In this document: one piece after another, positions 46,195-56,194 of the stretch
Layout: the number at the start of each line of letters is the position of its first letter
Position numbering within the stretch: position 1 is the stretch's first letter
Origin: Pycnopodia helianthoides
Taxonomy: Eukaryota; Echinodermata; Asteroidea; Forcipulatida; Asteriidae
Assembly (NCBI GenBank): GCA_032158295.1
Contig: CM063257.1
Location: 12,851,303 to 12,915,302 of the forward strand
Reading direction: 5' to 3'
Length of the DNA: 64,000 nt
The notes under the pieces: model-generated
The model's database searches: none
What the model saw: the letters and a program-made list of their open reading frames with translations, nothing else
Told to the model about the DNA's origin: nothing
Program-made: the position numbers and the translations under genes

Positions 46195-46390
46195 TATAGG
46201 ATTCGAAATACCTCTACCTTCCGGTCAATCTCGGTATTCTAGTTGGTGAAACATCTTCTCTAGAATGGCAAAGGTCGTTGGTTCGAATCCCACCCGAGTA
46301 ATATGCCTGTGGATTTCCGTTCGCAAAAACCGGGGAAGTACCGAGTATACAGTGCTTTACACACATCGGTGAAAGGGTAAAAACCAATTA
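46195..46390 (+). repeat. tRNA-derived SINE, plus copy
   Basis: Head from about 46217: TCTCGGTATTCTAGTTGGTG, then GTTGGTTCGAATCCCACCCG. The first five bases (CTCGG) pair with CCGAG as in an acceptor stem. The tail reads ATGCCTGTGGATTTCCG and CAGTGCTTTACACACATCGG. Confidence 0.7.
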
Positions 46391-46649
46391 ATATTATTTA
46401 TCCCCGGTGCAAATTTAACTTATATCAAATACCGTGACAGTTTCCAAGGGTGAACAGAAAATAACCCCGTTTCAGTGACCCCCGTTTTGTTCGTTAAGAG
46501 ACGAGGCCTCGCATCATTGCCTCGCATCAAATATGTACGACTACGTCTAAAAGTAAACACAAGCTCAACCTCGGGGACAATGAAAACGTCACCTTGACTT
46601 TCATGGGAGAACAAAACACGTTTGCCTGTGGCTGGCTGAGCATGACAGT

Positions 46650-47047
46650 TTAAAGGAACATTACAGAATTGGTGAGAAGAAAAAAAACTTGTCAAATATA
46701 CTTTTTGATTACAGATTTACATAAAACTTACACGGTTTAATGATGATGATAGTAGAAAGCATCCCTTGAAATATTTCTGTCTGAAATGCCATATTTGATG
46801 AAAAATGAATAAACTAATTTTCTGATTGGAGTTTATCGCTCAGTGAGCGTCTTATTCATTTGTTGAATCTATACGATTTCATGCAAATGTGTAATAGGTT
46901 TTTGACTATTTTCTCGTGACCCAAATGGCCGATCGATCTCAAACTTCTACAGGTTTGTCAGTTTATGTATTTGGTGGATTACATAAAGTGTTTACACTGA
47001 CAGCAACTGTTTTGTTATCAAAAACCAATTTTGTAATGTTCCTTTAA
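46650..47047. mobile_element. 398-bp MITE, intact, TTAA-flanked
   Basis: Left end TTAAAGGAACATTACAGAAT, right end ATTTTGTAATGTTCCTTTAA. The interior matches 16044-16425 at roughly 90%, and part of it (ACATAAAACTTACACGGTTT) also matches the element near 61.0-61.24 kb. It has no coding capacity. Confidence 0.9.
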
Positions 47048-47114
47048 GCCTTGAGTTGTGTGGGTCTTTATATTACTAGTATAAATATACAGACTGATAT
47101 GGTTGGTCGGACAG

Positions 47115-47199
47115 AGTATTTTATCGCACACCATTATGTGTAAAGCACTGTAGGCCTACACTCAGTACTCTACGGGGTCATGTGAACAAAATCCACAGG
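47115..47199 (-). repeat. SINE tail, severed from its head by an insertion
   Basis: On the minus strand this reads CCTGTGGATTTTGTTCACAT and later CAGTGCTTTACACA, continuing exactly where the SINE head at 47785-47905 breaks off. Confidence 0.75.
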
Positions 47200-47784
47200 A
47201 TGCGGCGTACCCAGGTCTTTTTCGATGGTGGGGGGGGGGGGGCGAGGGGGAACGAGGGGTGGCATTGGTTTCAAGATGGGGGAAATACAGGGGTAGTGGG
47301 TTTGTTTAGTGTGGTGGTACATGGCTTTATTCGGAAGGGGACGTGCAGGGGGTCCCAACCATTATATTTTATTCTAGCATGTGTGGCCGTGGTAGTGATC
47401 CGATCGTGATCGTTCACCATTAATTATACAAACACGCATTCCTTTTTTCATTTCTTTTGTGAGCATTATCGCGATTTCGTTTAATTTTATTTATTTATTT
47501 TTTGTTATATTTTGTTTTATATTTTATTTTTAATATTTATTTGATTTATTTTTTTTTAGATATTTTTTATTTAATTTATTTATTTATTTATTTTATTTTT
47601 CATTTTATGTTATTTTTATTTATTTTATTTTGTTATTTTTTTTTAAATTATTTTGTATTTATTATTTTTAATTTTATTTATTGTATTTATTTTTTTAATT
47701 TTTTGTTCGGGGTGGGGGGGGGGCACTGTCAATTTGTGGGGAGGGGATACGCGTTACCACCCCCACCCCTTGGCTATGCCACCG
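47200..47784. mobile_element. 585-bp hAT-like element nested in a SINE, 8-bp TSD
   Basis: Flanked by TCCACAGG at 47192-47199 and 47785-47792, a perfect 8-bp duplication of SINE sequence. Left end ATGCGGCGTACCCAGG, right end CTTGGCTATGCCACCG; imperfect inverted repeats of the GGCGTAGCCAGG kind that I associate with hAT elements. The interior is G-rich at both ends and T/A-rich in the middle, with no transposase. Confidence 0.8.
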
Positions 47785-47905
47785 TCCACAGGCATTTTAG
47801 TCGAATTTGAATCGAACCCACGACCATTGCCATTCTAGAGAAGATGTCTTACGAAGTAGACCACCGAGATTGCGCTGTAGCTAAAGATGCAGTTCGTCTC
47901 CTTTA
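47785..47905 (-). repeat. SINE head, minus copy
   Basis: The minus strand reads ATCTCGGTGGTCTACTTCGT, then TCTAGAATGGCAATGG and CGTGGGTTCGATTCAAATTC, then ATGCCTGTGGA at the insertion point. Same family as 46195-46390. Confidence 0.75.
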
Positions 47906-48520
47906 TTTCAGCAGCGGGTACCGCAACGACTTTAATGAATGCTAAATTAACACAGGGACATTCATTTAGCTTAAATTGAGACAAACAGATGTGTGTAAAT
48001 AACTTTAGGCTATACTCAGTTATATCCTGATTCCTATGAAGAAGAACAACATAAACACATTCATAAGTATAGACTGATCCATTGAGCTCCACCCCCTTAA
48101 GTGTTGACCAATCACGACCTTGGCTACGCCACCGAAAGTCGGACAAAAGTTCGACTTATCGCTAATAAAAGAAGGGGTTTGTCTCGTGTTTTTCTGGCAG
48201 AGGCTGCTGAATGCCTCGCAGCACCTTGTAAACCCTTATAAGGTGTTACATAAATGGGTCTCTTAATAAAAAAAAATCACACATCAGTCTGGAAATAATT
48301 GATGATAAGCGCTCTCAGTTCATTCTTAAATTCTGGTGATATTCAGTCACAACAGCATATAATTTGAGCTCAAAAAGAAGACAGCAAGAAGGAAACACAA
48401 ATATGACGCAATGTTTCAAAATAGGAAACTTGGCAACAAAATATGGTTTATTTATACACTGTTCCCCAGCTCCTCAATCACCGTAGGTAGCGCCCTTTAC
48501 ACAACATTGAAGGAGGTCTA

Positions 48521-48680
48521 CGTCCCTTTTCGAATTCACGGCTTCGGCTCCAAAATCGGCTCAGGCTAGCTAGGCTCCCTCAATTATTTGAGCTTACGCA
48601 TGCTTTGCGGTCAGGGCTTCAGACAAGAAAACTGGGCATGAAGCCCAATCCGGAGCCGAAGCCGTGGATTCGAAAAGGGC
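48521..48680. mobile_element. 160-bp MITE with about 28-bp inverted repeats
   Basis: Left CCCTTTTCGAATTCACGGCT, right AGCCGTGGATTCGAAAAGGG, each continuing to CGGCTCC/GGAGCCG. One mismatch pair in about 28. A TA occurs on both sides within 4 bases. Confidence 0.8.
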
Positions 48681-48699
48681 CTATGACTCGCGACTCGGT

Positions 48700-50620
48700 C
48701 TGTAACGCACATGCGCATAAGATTTGAATGAAGCAGTTCAGGACTATAACAATACAAGGATGCCACCTCACACAGTTTGCACTGGTGGGTTCCAGTGTCG
48801 AATGGAACTCTGTCCCACGGAGATTCTGTCCCGTGTGAAATTAACATGGGTTGAAGGAGTATGATTCAAAAGAGGGCGCTATCAGAAGAAGCTTGTACAC
48901 AGTTCGCCTTATGGAGACAGAATGTCCTGCCACACCGGCAACACTACCGTAAGTTATTCGATCGCACGCACTTCGGGTAATAGCCTCACGCCCCTCCTCA
49001 TTCTAATCGATAGGCCACAGGAGAGTATAGAGTCACTGCCCAACGCAACTTGCGCTGCAGGGTTTCGGCAGAGATCCCTTTTTCCAATTGCACAAGGATC
49101 CCATGGCAATCTTATTATCTCCACAAAGCCTACCAAAATCCCTATAGACTATAGGGCATGGGGTCAAAATAGCTTCCTAAACTGATTTTTGTAGTCTCCT
49201 CCTTGTGACTACCTAAAATATGGCTTAAAATGTGGGTATTGTGTGTCATATCGAAATCCTGATAGTTCCCACCTCCACAAGTGGAGCACTTACGAAAAAA
49301 TGGCGCCTTAACCTTAGGGTGGGGGCACATTGGGCCCCTCCCCCCCACCACATTTTTGTTTGCCACGTCTACAGTTTATGTTTGATTCAAACAAAATTTT
49401 GTGAGTTTTCCTAAAATATGATACCAAACAATTTGATATGAAATTTGAATACATTCGTCAAATTCTTGTTGCCATGGCAACCAATATTTTTTAAATTTAT
49501 TTTCTTGATATGAACAAGTCAAAATGTAATTACTGAGGCAGTTTTTAGTGTTTTAATTTCAGAAATCACAATCACAATATTATCTTTTACTCTTAAAATA
49601 CCACTTTAAAAAAAACTTACTTTTTTCTTTGTGTTTTCATGAAAAATGGCGCCAAAAACAATAAAAAATAGTTAAACATATTTTTAAAAAGACATTTTTG
49701 ACCAATTTTGTTTCTAAATTGATGTGAATTTTATTTTGTGCATTATAATTAATTTTTAACTCAAATCAGATCAGTAAACCCATTTATACAGCTATTAAAT
49801 CATACAATCAGTTATATTATGTATTGATAAGCCAATGAAATGACATGTATCTTCAACTCAATGGGAATTTAAATACAAAATGGCATCCTAGGACCATCAA
49901 AAGATGTTAAAATACTTTCAGATCATTTGGAACCTTAAAGGATATAATTGCTTCATGGTAAGAAATTTATCCATTTACATACATAAAATTATCTTTTTAT
50001 GACCTAAAAACACTATAAATGTCTATATTTCATTGTATAATGGTAAATATCGCCCCCATGATATGGTGACCCTGAGAAATTGGAATGTTTGCATCTTGTA
50101 GATATTGAGTTGCTCTATTATGTGTGCCTAAAATTATAGCAATCAGACCAATAATATTAAAGAATTTGGACAGGGGGGCACAATGTGCACCCCCCCCCCT
50201 TCTTTGCCCTGGGAGTGCAAAAATAGCTTGGGTTTATTATAAAAGGAATGCATCTGGTGCAAGTGTTTTTCACTAATACATTGTGGGCCAACTTCATATT
50301 TATTTTACAAAATATTAAATGTGAAGGTGTACAGTGCGCCATTTCACAAAGCACTGTATAGTTCATGAAATTTGTCTGAAAATGATATTTTAAGACCAGA
50401 ACATAAGGCTGTTATTTTTCTGCCACAAAGCCTGTATTGATTTAACAACTATTTTGAATGAGGAAGTTCATTTAGAAACTAAAAATTTTAAGGTAAAAAA
50501 TAATCTACTTCAAGTGCTTTGTGCTGCTTCTTTACCAATTAAAACAAGGTTGATGACCAATACATACAACTTTTATTACACTGGTGGTAAGGCAGATCCA
50601 TTCTGCTACGAGCTGTTAAG
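48700..50620. other. AT-rich intergenic stretch
   Basis: No exon or repeat pair recognised. Two C tracts follow similar GGGGGCAC-type text at about 49320 and 50172, which could be decayed ends of one element, but they are in the same orientation. Confidence 0.35.
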
Positions 50621-50621
50621 A

Positions 50622-51013
50622 CTTGTTTCTCATACCGCACGTTGTAGTCTGCAGGGAGCTGTGAAGACCAGGGCTCAATTTCATAGAGCTGCTTAAGCAC
50701 AAAATATTGCCTAACAATTTACTGCTAAGCAGAAATGAGCAGGATACCAGTCACAAATTGTACATGTGACACGGTAGTTTGCCCTGTAACCTTATTCTGG
50801 TAAGCATAATTTTGTTGTGCTTATAGCTACTTTTTGTGCTTAAGCAGCTCTAAGAAATTTGGCCCTGGTTCTCATACCGCACGTTGTAGTCTGCAGGGAG
50901 CTGTAAGGACCTGGTTCTCATACCGAACGTTGCAGTCTGCAGGGAGCTGTAAGGACCTGGTTCTCATACCGAACGTTGCAGTCTGCAGAGAGCTGTAAGG
51001 ACCTGGTTCTCGT
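50622..51013 (+). repeat. 46-bp minisatellite interrupted by a MITE
   Basis: Units contain TTCTCATACCGCACGTTG(T/C)A and GTCTGCAGGGAGCTGTAAGG. One unit is at about 50628-50669 and three more run from 50867 to about 51004. The gap between is a complete small MITE. Confidence 0.85.
50670..50866. mobile_element. 197-bp MITE with about 35-bp inverted repeats
   Basis: Left end AGGGCTCAATTTCATAGAGC, right end GCTCTAAGAAATTTGGCCCT, inner arms CTGCTTAAGCACAAAA and its complement. The intact minisatellite unit (GGACCTGGTTCTC) shows the pre-insertion sequence. Confidence 0.85.
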
Positions 51014-51733
51014 GTCATCCTCATCTTTATGATAAAAAGACAAAAGAATAAAGAAAATTATAAGAATATTAGATATTGTGCAAAAATTTATTCATTGTTT
51101 TATCAAACTGCAGTATTCGCTATCGAAGTGTTACATGCAATATCATTATCACCGTGTCAACTGGATCAAGCTTTGAAAATGAATCACGATCGAAACAAAC
51201 GCCACACTAAAGTGCACTTCCGATACTCTTGTGCCTGAATGTGCATGGTTCAGTTACTAACTAACTATGGACTTGTGTAAACATTTCACTGGCGAATAGA
51301 GTGAAACATATAAACATTGTTTGTCAGCTTCAAGTTGGTTGCTTTGCACAAAACTGTTCTAACCAAGGTGAGAATACTAAATTATGAAGTAGAAAATTGA
51401 CTGTTTACTGCCGCAAATTATTTACTGTGAAAACTACACATTTACTTCATGTGCAAAAATCTTGCATCAAAATGTGGTAAATCAATCAGCAAAAAAATTC
51501 AATGATCATATTCCACAATATAAAACTAGTTTCAAAGAAAACTTCTCACATAAACCTATCCAAAAATGGTGACCTATTAACTATTTATTTCCTGTAAAAA
51601 ATAAGACTGTATTATTAACGGGATATATGAATTTCTGCTACCTACCTGAACATGTTAAAAAAACTCCTCTTCTTCAAAATTCTCCTCATCGTCACCGTTG
51701 TCACCTTCATTAGCTTCTGCTTCTTCTTCTTCT

Positions 51734-51966
51734 TCAATGAATGATAGGTTCCTCATCTGGCGCAGCCATGTCATTGCAGTTCTTGCACTTACACAGTTCT
51801 GCTGTGCAGGGAAGACCCAAAGACGCACAACACTGGTCATCTGCTTCTGTGATTTTACATTTTGACTTTTTGCACTTGCATGAAGTCAGTCCAAGGATGC
51901 TGTTGAGCATGTTGCATATCCATCCAGTCAATTCCAAGCCCTCCATTTTTATTGAATTGATTTTAG
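51734..51966 (-). CDS. CXC-type Cys-rich C-terminal exon (tesmin/TSO1-like)
   Basis: Minus strand. The acceptor GTCTTGCAG opens phase 1 and the frame ends in TGA at 51734-51736. It encodes W-I-C-N-M-L-N-S, then L-T-S-C-K-C-K-K-S-K-C-K, Q-C-C-A-S-L-G-L-P-C-T and E-L-C-K-C-K-N-C-N. The spacing fits a CXC (tesmin/TSO1-like) zinc-binding half. I recall such C-termini on transposon-linked hypothetical proteins of marine animals. A +1 frame over the end gives a long Glu-rich tail (to 51655), typical of that family as remembered, so a second frameshift near the stop is possible. Confidence 0.6.
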
Positions 51967-52075
51967 CTGCAAGACTAAAATAAGAAAATTCGATTGGTGT
52001 TGACTCAATTGCGATTGAAAAAAAATCGGACATTAATATTAGTCAATGTAAATGTAAGTTAAATGTATGGCTTAC

Positions 52076-52410
52076 CTGAAGTCTGACATGATGCAGCATC
52101 TGTTTGTTGTTTCTCTTTATTTAATTTCCCCCTCTCTTGCTCGGATGAAAAATTCTGGTACTGGTGGTAAGCTATCGCCCACCCAGCAGTATGGCCAGTG
52201 CATATCATCAGGTCCAACTTGAACTTCGTCTAAAAAGGCTCTCGCTATATCAGCCTGATACCCAACTAAATATCTCCAAATAATCACACTGCTTAGAAGA
52301 GTGTTCCACCGTTTGCTCGTAAAAGGTTTTATATCTTCGGAAACGCTAGAACAATGAGCAAAACACCTATTTCTTGACGATAACAGATAACATTTCGCAT
52401 CGGCAGACAT
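52076..52410 (-). pseudogene. First exon of CXC gene with probable 1-bp frameshift
   Basis: Minus strand. ATG at 52410 opens M-S-A-D-A-K-C-Y-L, later F-T-S-K-R-W-N-T-L-L-S-S and V-G-P-D-D-M-H-W-P-Y-C-W. The frame as written stops at TAA 52117-52119, yet a strong donor CTTCAG|GTAAGC follows at 52076. A shift in the run of five G (about 52130) opens the frame up to that donor with phase 1, matching the next acceptor. So either the run has gained a base in this allele or assembly, or the gene is decaying. Whether it belongs to a mobile element is inference. Confidence 0.5.
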
Positions 52411-52537
52411 GTTTACGGCAAACCGAGCGTCACTTGACAACAGTCCACGTGTCACGTGACGCAGTACCAAAGCCGGTTAATACAGCCTTTCTGATTAGCG
52501 GACTAGCGAGAATTTGTCATTTTGTCGATCTGATGGG

Positions 52538-52608
52538 CCAATCGGAAAAATTGATAGTCTTAGCATTTTTTTAGCAACGTGAGTGGATGAAATACGCGAT
52601 TTGATTGG
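52538..52608. promoter_or_regulatory. Two CCAAT boxes upstream of the CXC gene
   Basis: CCAAT at 52538-52542 (plus orientation) and CCAAT on the minus strand at 52604-52608, about 130 and 195 bases before the minus-strand ATG, with a CACGTGAC word at 52453-52460. A plausible promoter region; no TATA seen. Speculative. Confidence 0.3.
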
Positions 52609-52619
52609 GCGGTTTTATT

Positions 52620-53260
52620 GAACTAATATTTACCTTTTTCATCAAAATATTAAATAATGCTCCACTTCCCAGTGTGGGAACACATAAAATAATTTCTTTA
52701 AAATATTATTCTTAATTCTTAAATAAGTTTCAGGTAGTCACAACATGTGGAGTACAAGGCAAGCGTTAAAATCGGCTCGCCCTATGGTCTACTACTGCAT
52801 GGTACACAAGCAGGTTTTACCATGTTCCACCTGCCTGACTTGTTCGTGCATCAGCTATTCTCATATTCTGACACAAAACGACGCGCTTCATATAAAACTG
52901 TTGGACAGCCTCGCTGTACGCCGCACTTGAGCAAAACGATGACCTGCGTTGTCCACTCAGTGCACGTGCTGCTTCGCCTTTGTTTTTTTACACTGTGCCT
53001 ATCTTTGTTACACCACTTCGTGGCTACACGCTAGCGCCCTCAGTTGTGTGTCATACTCCTTAAACTTCCGTTTACAAATTTTAACATGTTTATTGACCAC
53101 CCTGTCTCATCACAATACTAACTATAGGAAACAGTATCAAAACAGAAGTGTTCACTGGAGGGCAATGACATTGAAATCTACTTTTCTAAGTAGTACTGCA
53201 GCTGTTGATTTTTGTTTATATTATTGCAAAATTATTACCTTCTACATACTTTGTTTTTAG
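52620..53260. other. Region upstream of the EGF exon; first exon not identified
   Basis: An ATG at 52939 opens a hydrophobic, signal-peptide-like stretch (V-L-L-R-L-C-F-F-T-L-C-L-S-L-L) that ends at TAG 53032. Only a poor GT donor lies inside it, so I cannot join it to the EGF exon. Confidence 0.3.
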
Positions 53261-53385
53261 TCCTGGGCCCCATGTAATTGTCTTCATTGTGAAAATGGTG
53301 GACGGTGTGTGGTTGTTGTGGACCAGCATGGCGTAGTCGAGTGCAACTGCCGGCGAGGGTTTACCAGAAAACTCTGTAAAAAAGG
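53261..53385 (+). CDS. EGF-like domain exon of a membrane protein
   Basis: Acceptor TTTGTTTTTAG, phase 0 to 2, donor AAAAGG|GTAATT. It encodes PCNCLHCENGGRC, a loop of about 11 residues, then E-C-N-C-R-R-G-F-T-R-K-L-C. This gives the EGF pattern C-E-N-G-G-x-C, C-x-C, G-F-x-x-x-x-C. Upstream exons are not identified. The next exon adds a single transmembrane segment, so the layout resembles membrane-bound EGF-family ligands, though a longer multidomain receptor cannot be excluded. Confidence 0.68.
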
Positions 53386-53566
53386 GTAATTTTTATTAGA
53401 AGTAATGTTAGATAAATGTTTCGAGATCAATACATTTGTGCAATTATTTCTTTCTAAGCTGGACGTGGCTCTTCCCACCTGTAAAAACTTTCCAAAATTT
53501 ACTTGTTTCTTACTCTTGTTTCCATATTTATTTATTTATTATTTTTTTTAATGTAATTCAAAGCAT

Positions 53567-53822
53567 ACACTGTAAAAACTGTTGGGTCAAAATTGACCCA
53601 TATTCTGGTTCACAGTGGGCCTTACCTATTTCTGGGGCATGCAGTCTGACCATTGAAGTGGCTTAACATTGTGTTTTGAATAGGTTTAAGCGTCAGCTTG
53701 ACTCATGTATGAGTCATTTTGACACAGATAGTGAGTAAAACTGACCCGGAAATGGGCCATGTCCCACGCGTAATGACCCGAATCTTGGTTAACTCTACCC
53801 GGATCTGTTTTTAAAGTGTACT
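53567..53822. repeat. GGGTCA/TGACCC repeat family, most complete copy
   Basis: Bounded by CACTGTAAAAAC at about 53568 and GTTTTTAAAGTGTA at about 53807, an inverted pair, so the family may be a short DNA element. Blocks GGGTCAAAATTGACCC and CTGACCCGGAAATGGG lie inside. It sits in the intron between the EGF and transmembrane exons. Confidence 0.65.
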
Positions 53823-53897
53823 TAATTACATCGCCAACGTTTGTGCCATTTTCTATACTTCTTTAAATTTTCCTTTTCATAAAATGTGATATACTAG

Positions 53898-54147
53898 ACA
53901 TGCTGATGTAACACCCCTCTTCTGCGCCTTCTTTCATATCACTGAAGGAGGACACAAACCACACTCTCGAGACTTGACGAAACGGATCATAGCGTTTAGT
54001 GTATTGGGCACATTGCTTCTCGCTGTTGTTGTCTTCACCATCGTCAGCGCTGTCAAAAAGACCAAGGATTCTAATAACACTGAGCTAGCTCCCCAATCAT
54101 TACGAAACTCCCTATTGAAATATCACGAGCTTGATGATGTCAAATGA
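53898..54147 (+). CDS. Transmembrane and cytoplasmic terminal exon
   Basis: Acceptor TGATATACTAG, phase 2, stop TGA 54145-54147. It encodes a juxtamembrane H-A-D-V-T-P-L-F-C stretch, then the membrane segment IIAFSVLGTLLLAVVVFTIV with a K-K-T-K stop-transfer, and a cytoplasmic tail of about 35 residues ending H-E-L-D-D-V-K. The start is the only acceptor that matches the phase-2 donor of the EGF exon; its pyrimidine tract is mediocre. Acceptors at 53947 and 53950 give phase 1 and do not fit. Confidence 0.6.
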
Positions 54148-54253
54148 AAGGCTAAGAAAAATGCATTTTTTTGCACTAATCAACACCACTTGTCTTTTTA
54201 CATGTACAGATCATGTAATTCAGCCTACTGGCTGTGAGATTGATTTTTATATT

Positions 54254-54259
54254 AATAAA
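54254..54259 (+). terminator. Poly(A) signal of the EGF-transmembrane gene
   Basis: AATAAA 107 bases after the TGA stop, within AT-rich sequence. Confidence 0.55.
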
Positions 54260-54527
54260 ACATTTCAAATTAAACCAAACTTCTTTATATGTTCTTGAAA
54301 TTATTTTCTCTTGTGTGGGTCATTTATTAAATAAAAAACAACAAATAAAAAATCACTTTATCTAGGGAAGGCAGCTGTTGTTTATTTTATTTAGTGTCTA
54401 ATCTGTATTATTAATATATCTGTAAACAAATATGCATTAGGGTCAAACATTCACACAGCTCAACAAAGTTTGCCAGACCAGTGACTTTTGGACTGTTTGT
54501 CTGTGTTGATAAGAGGATAGATTATAC

Positions 54528-55174
54528 CGTCACCGATTTCACGAAGTAGCACAGAGGTAGATACCAGTAAAAAGTAACAATCGGAGAAAACGGCGTTTAA
54601 AGCTGAACGCTTTTTAAAATCAAGCTTTCCTTGAAAATTTCAAGGTATTTTCAACTGGTTTTCTTACAGTGGAGACTTGAAGCATTCAACTTCTTATATG
54701 CGGTGCTTTTTAATGTTTTTCGTCCTAAATTAATAAGCAATAGAGTAAGAAAGATGCGTGCTACTTCGTGACGTCGAAAATTAACGAAAATTGACATTTC
54801 CGTTCGTTTTCACGAAGTAGCACAGCAAAGTATTACTATGCGTGTTTGTGACCTAGATAATATAGGTCACGCGCGCTACACACAAAATTGCAGTGCTACT
54901 TCGTGAAAACGTTTTTTCCAATTTTGAGGTGTGTGTGCGCCGTGTGTTTCAATGGTAAATTGAATCTCATTGCTACTTCGTGGCGTCAAAAAATGTCAGG
55001 TTCGGTGCAAAGTTGCAAAACCTAATTACCGTAATTAAAAAAGTAAAGCTCATGAAGCGTTGAAACTTCATGAAGTTGTAGGCTTCGGTTAAAATTGTTT
55101 AAATATGTAAAAAACTGAAATCTGGAAAAAAAATGGTTTTGTACACTGCGTGCTACTTCGTGGAATCGGTGACG
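54528..55174. mobile_element. 647-bp inverted-repeat element, 4-bp TSD (copy 2)
   Basis: Ends CGTCACCGATTTCACGAAGT and ACTTCGTGGAATCGGTGACG, flanked by ATAC at 54524-54527 and 55175-55178. Internal copies of CACGAAGTAGCAC or its complement occur near 54760, 54810, 54893 and 54972. It shares its outer 8 bases, overall size and a TGACCTAGATAA interior with copy 1 at 31644-32294. Confidence 0.85.
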
Positions 55175-55239
55175 ATACACAGCATTTATTTATTCGATAA
55201 CAAAATTAACCAGTTGTCAATTATTTTTAAGCTCACGAT

Positions 55240-55400
55240 TTGGAATCTTGGTCAGACAATACCAGATGTGTCAAACTGCCGCAGATGCTTACTTCAAATC
55301 AAATTTGTAAGCAGTTTCCCGGTCAGCCAAACTCAGAAATGGGTCAGGTCCTTTAAGACCCGAATTCTGGGTCAATTCTGACCCGGGAGTTCGGACAAAT
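55240..55400. repeat. GGGTCA/TGACCC repeat family copy
   Basis: Blocks CCCGGTCAGCCAAACTCAGA and CTGGGTCAATTCTGACCCGG, next to copy 2 of the 650-bp element. Confidence 0.6.
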
Positions 55401-56194
55401 TCTAGGGTATTTGTAACAGATAATTGATAAGTTATTGTGTCATGTAACCCCCCCCCCCCCCCCCAGCGAAGTTTACGCCATTCTTGTAAGATTCACGAAA
55501 ACGCAGGCAAAGTGGCATGGGTATAGTTATTTTTCTTTTCATCTTGTATTCCGAAAAGGGTTTTCTATAAGCTTGCTGTTTATTTGCTATGTAACTACTT
55601 TTCCCATGTGAGTTACGCAACCAACGTTGGGCTACCTTGGTCACAGGCATTCGACACTTGAACAGTGGTAATGTATTTTACCCCGTAAGCAAATCCGAGT
55701 ACCGAGAAAAAAACATGTTTATCGTTCCGCCAGTTTCCTTCTTAGGGGCCGTCTCCTTGTTTTTTTTTTTTTTATTTTTTTTATTCCCCCCCCCCAAAAA
55801 AAAAAAAAAAAATAACAAATAACAAATAAAAGTAAAAAAAATAATGATAATTTCTGTTACGATTTCTAAAAAAGAATTAAAAAACAAGACCATATTTTTA
55901 AACTTAAAAAAAAAAAAACGCCCTCCCTCCTCCTTTTTTTTCAAAAAGGCAGGACGCTAAACATGGTTTGTTTTTCTTGTTTTTCCTAAATCATTCAAAG
56001 GCGGTTTCTTTGTCGACTTGATTGTTTTAAAGAGCGGTTCTAAGATGTTCTAAAATATTTAGTTTAAATATTTTCCACCGGGTGGAGTCCACAAGGAATT
56101 GAACAGACACAATTAGTATGAGTGCCTTTATACCGCACAATAAAACGGGTACAAATGTATTTTCTCCGAAACACCCCCGGCCAAAAATCTGAGG
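55401..56194. other. Homopolymer-rich intergenic stretch
   Basis: C tract at about 55448-55464, T tract and C/A tracts at 55760-55815, A tract near 55905. Open frames here are low complexity only. Confidence 0.6.

Noticed and set aside
46217..46300. Possible tRNA gene
   Set aside because: Good B box and an acceptor-like stem, but the same head plus non-tRNA tail recurs at 47785-47905, so it is a SINE.
47502..47810. Membrane-protein-like frame of F, L, I and Y
   Set aside because: Encoded by a T/A-rich low-complexity tract inside the hAT-like insert.
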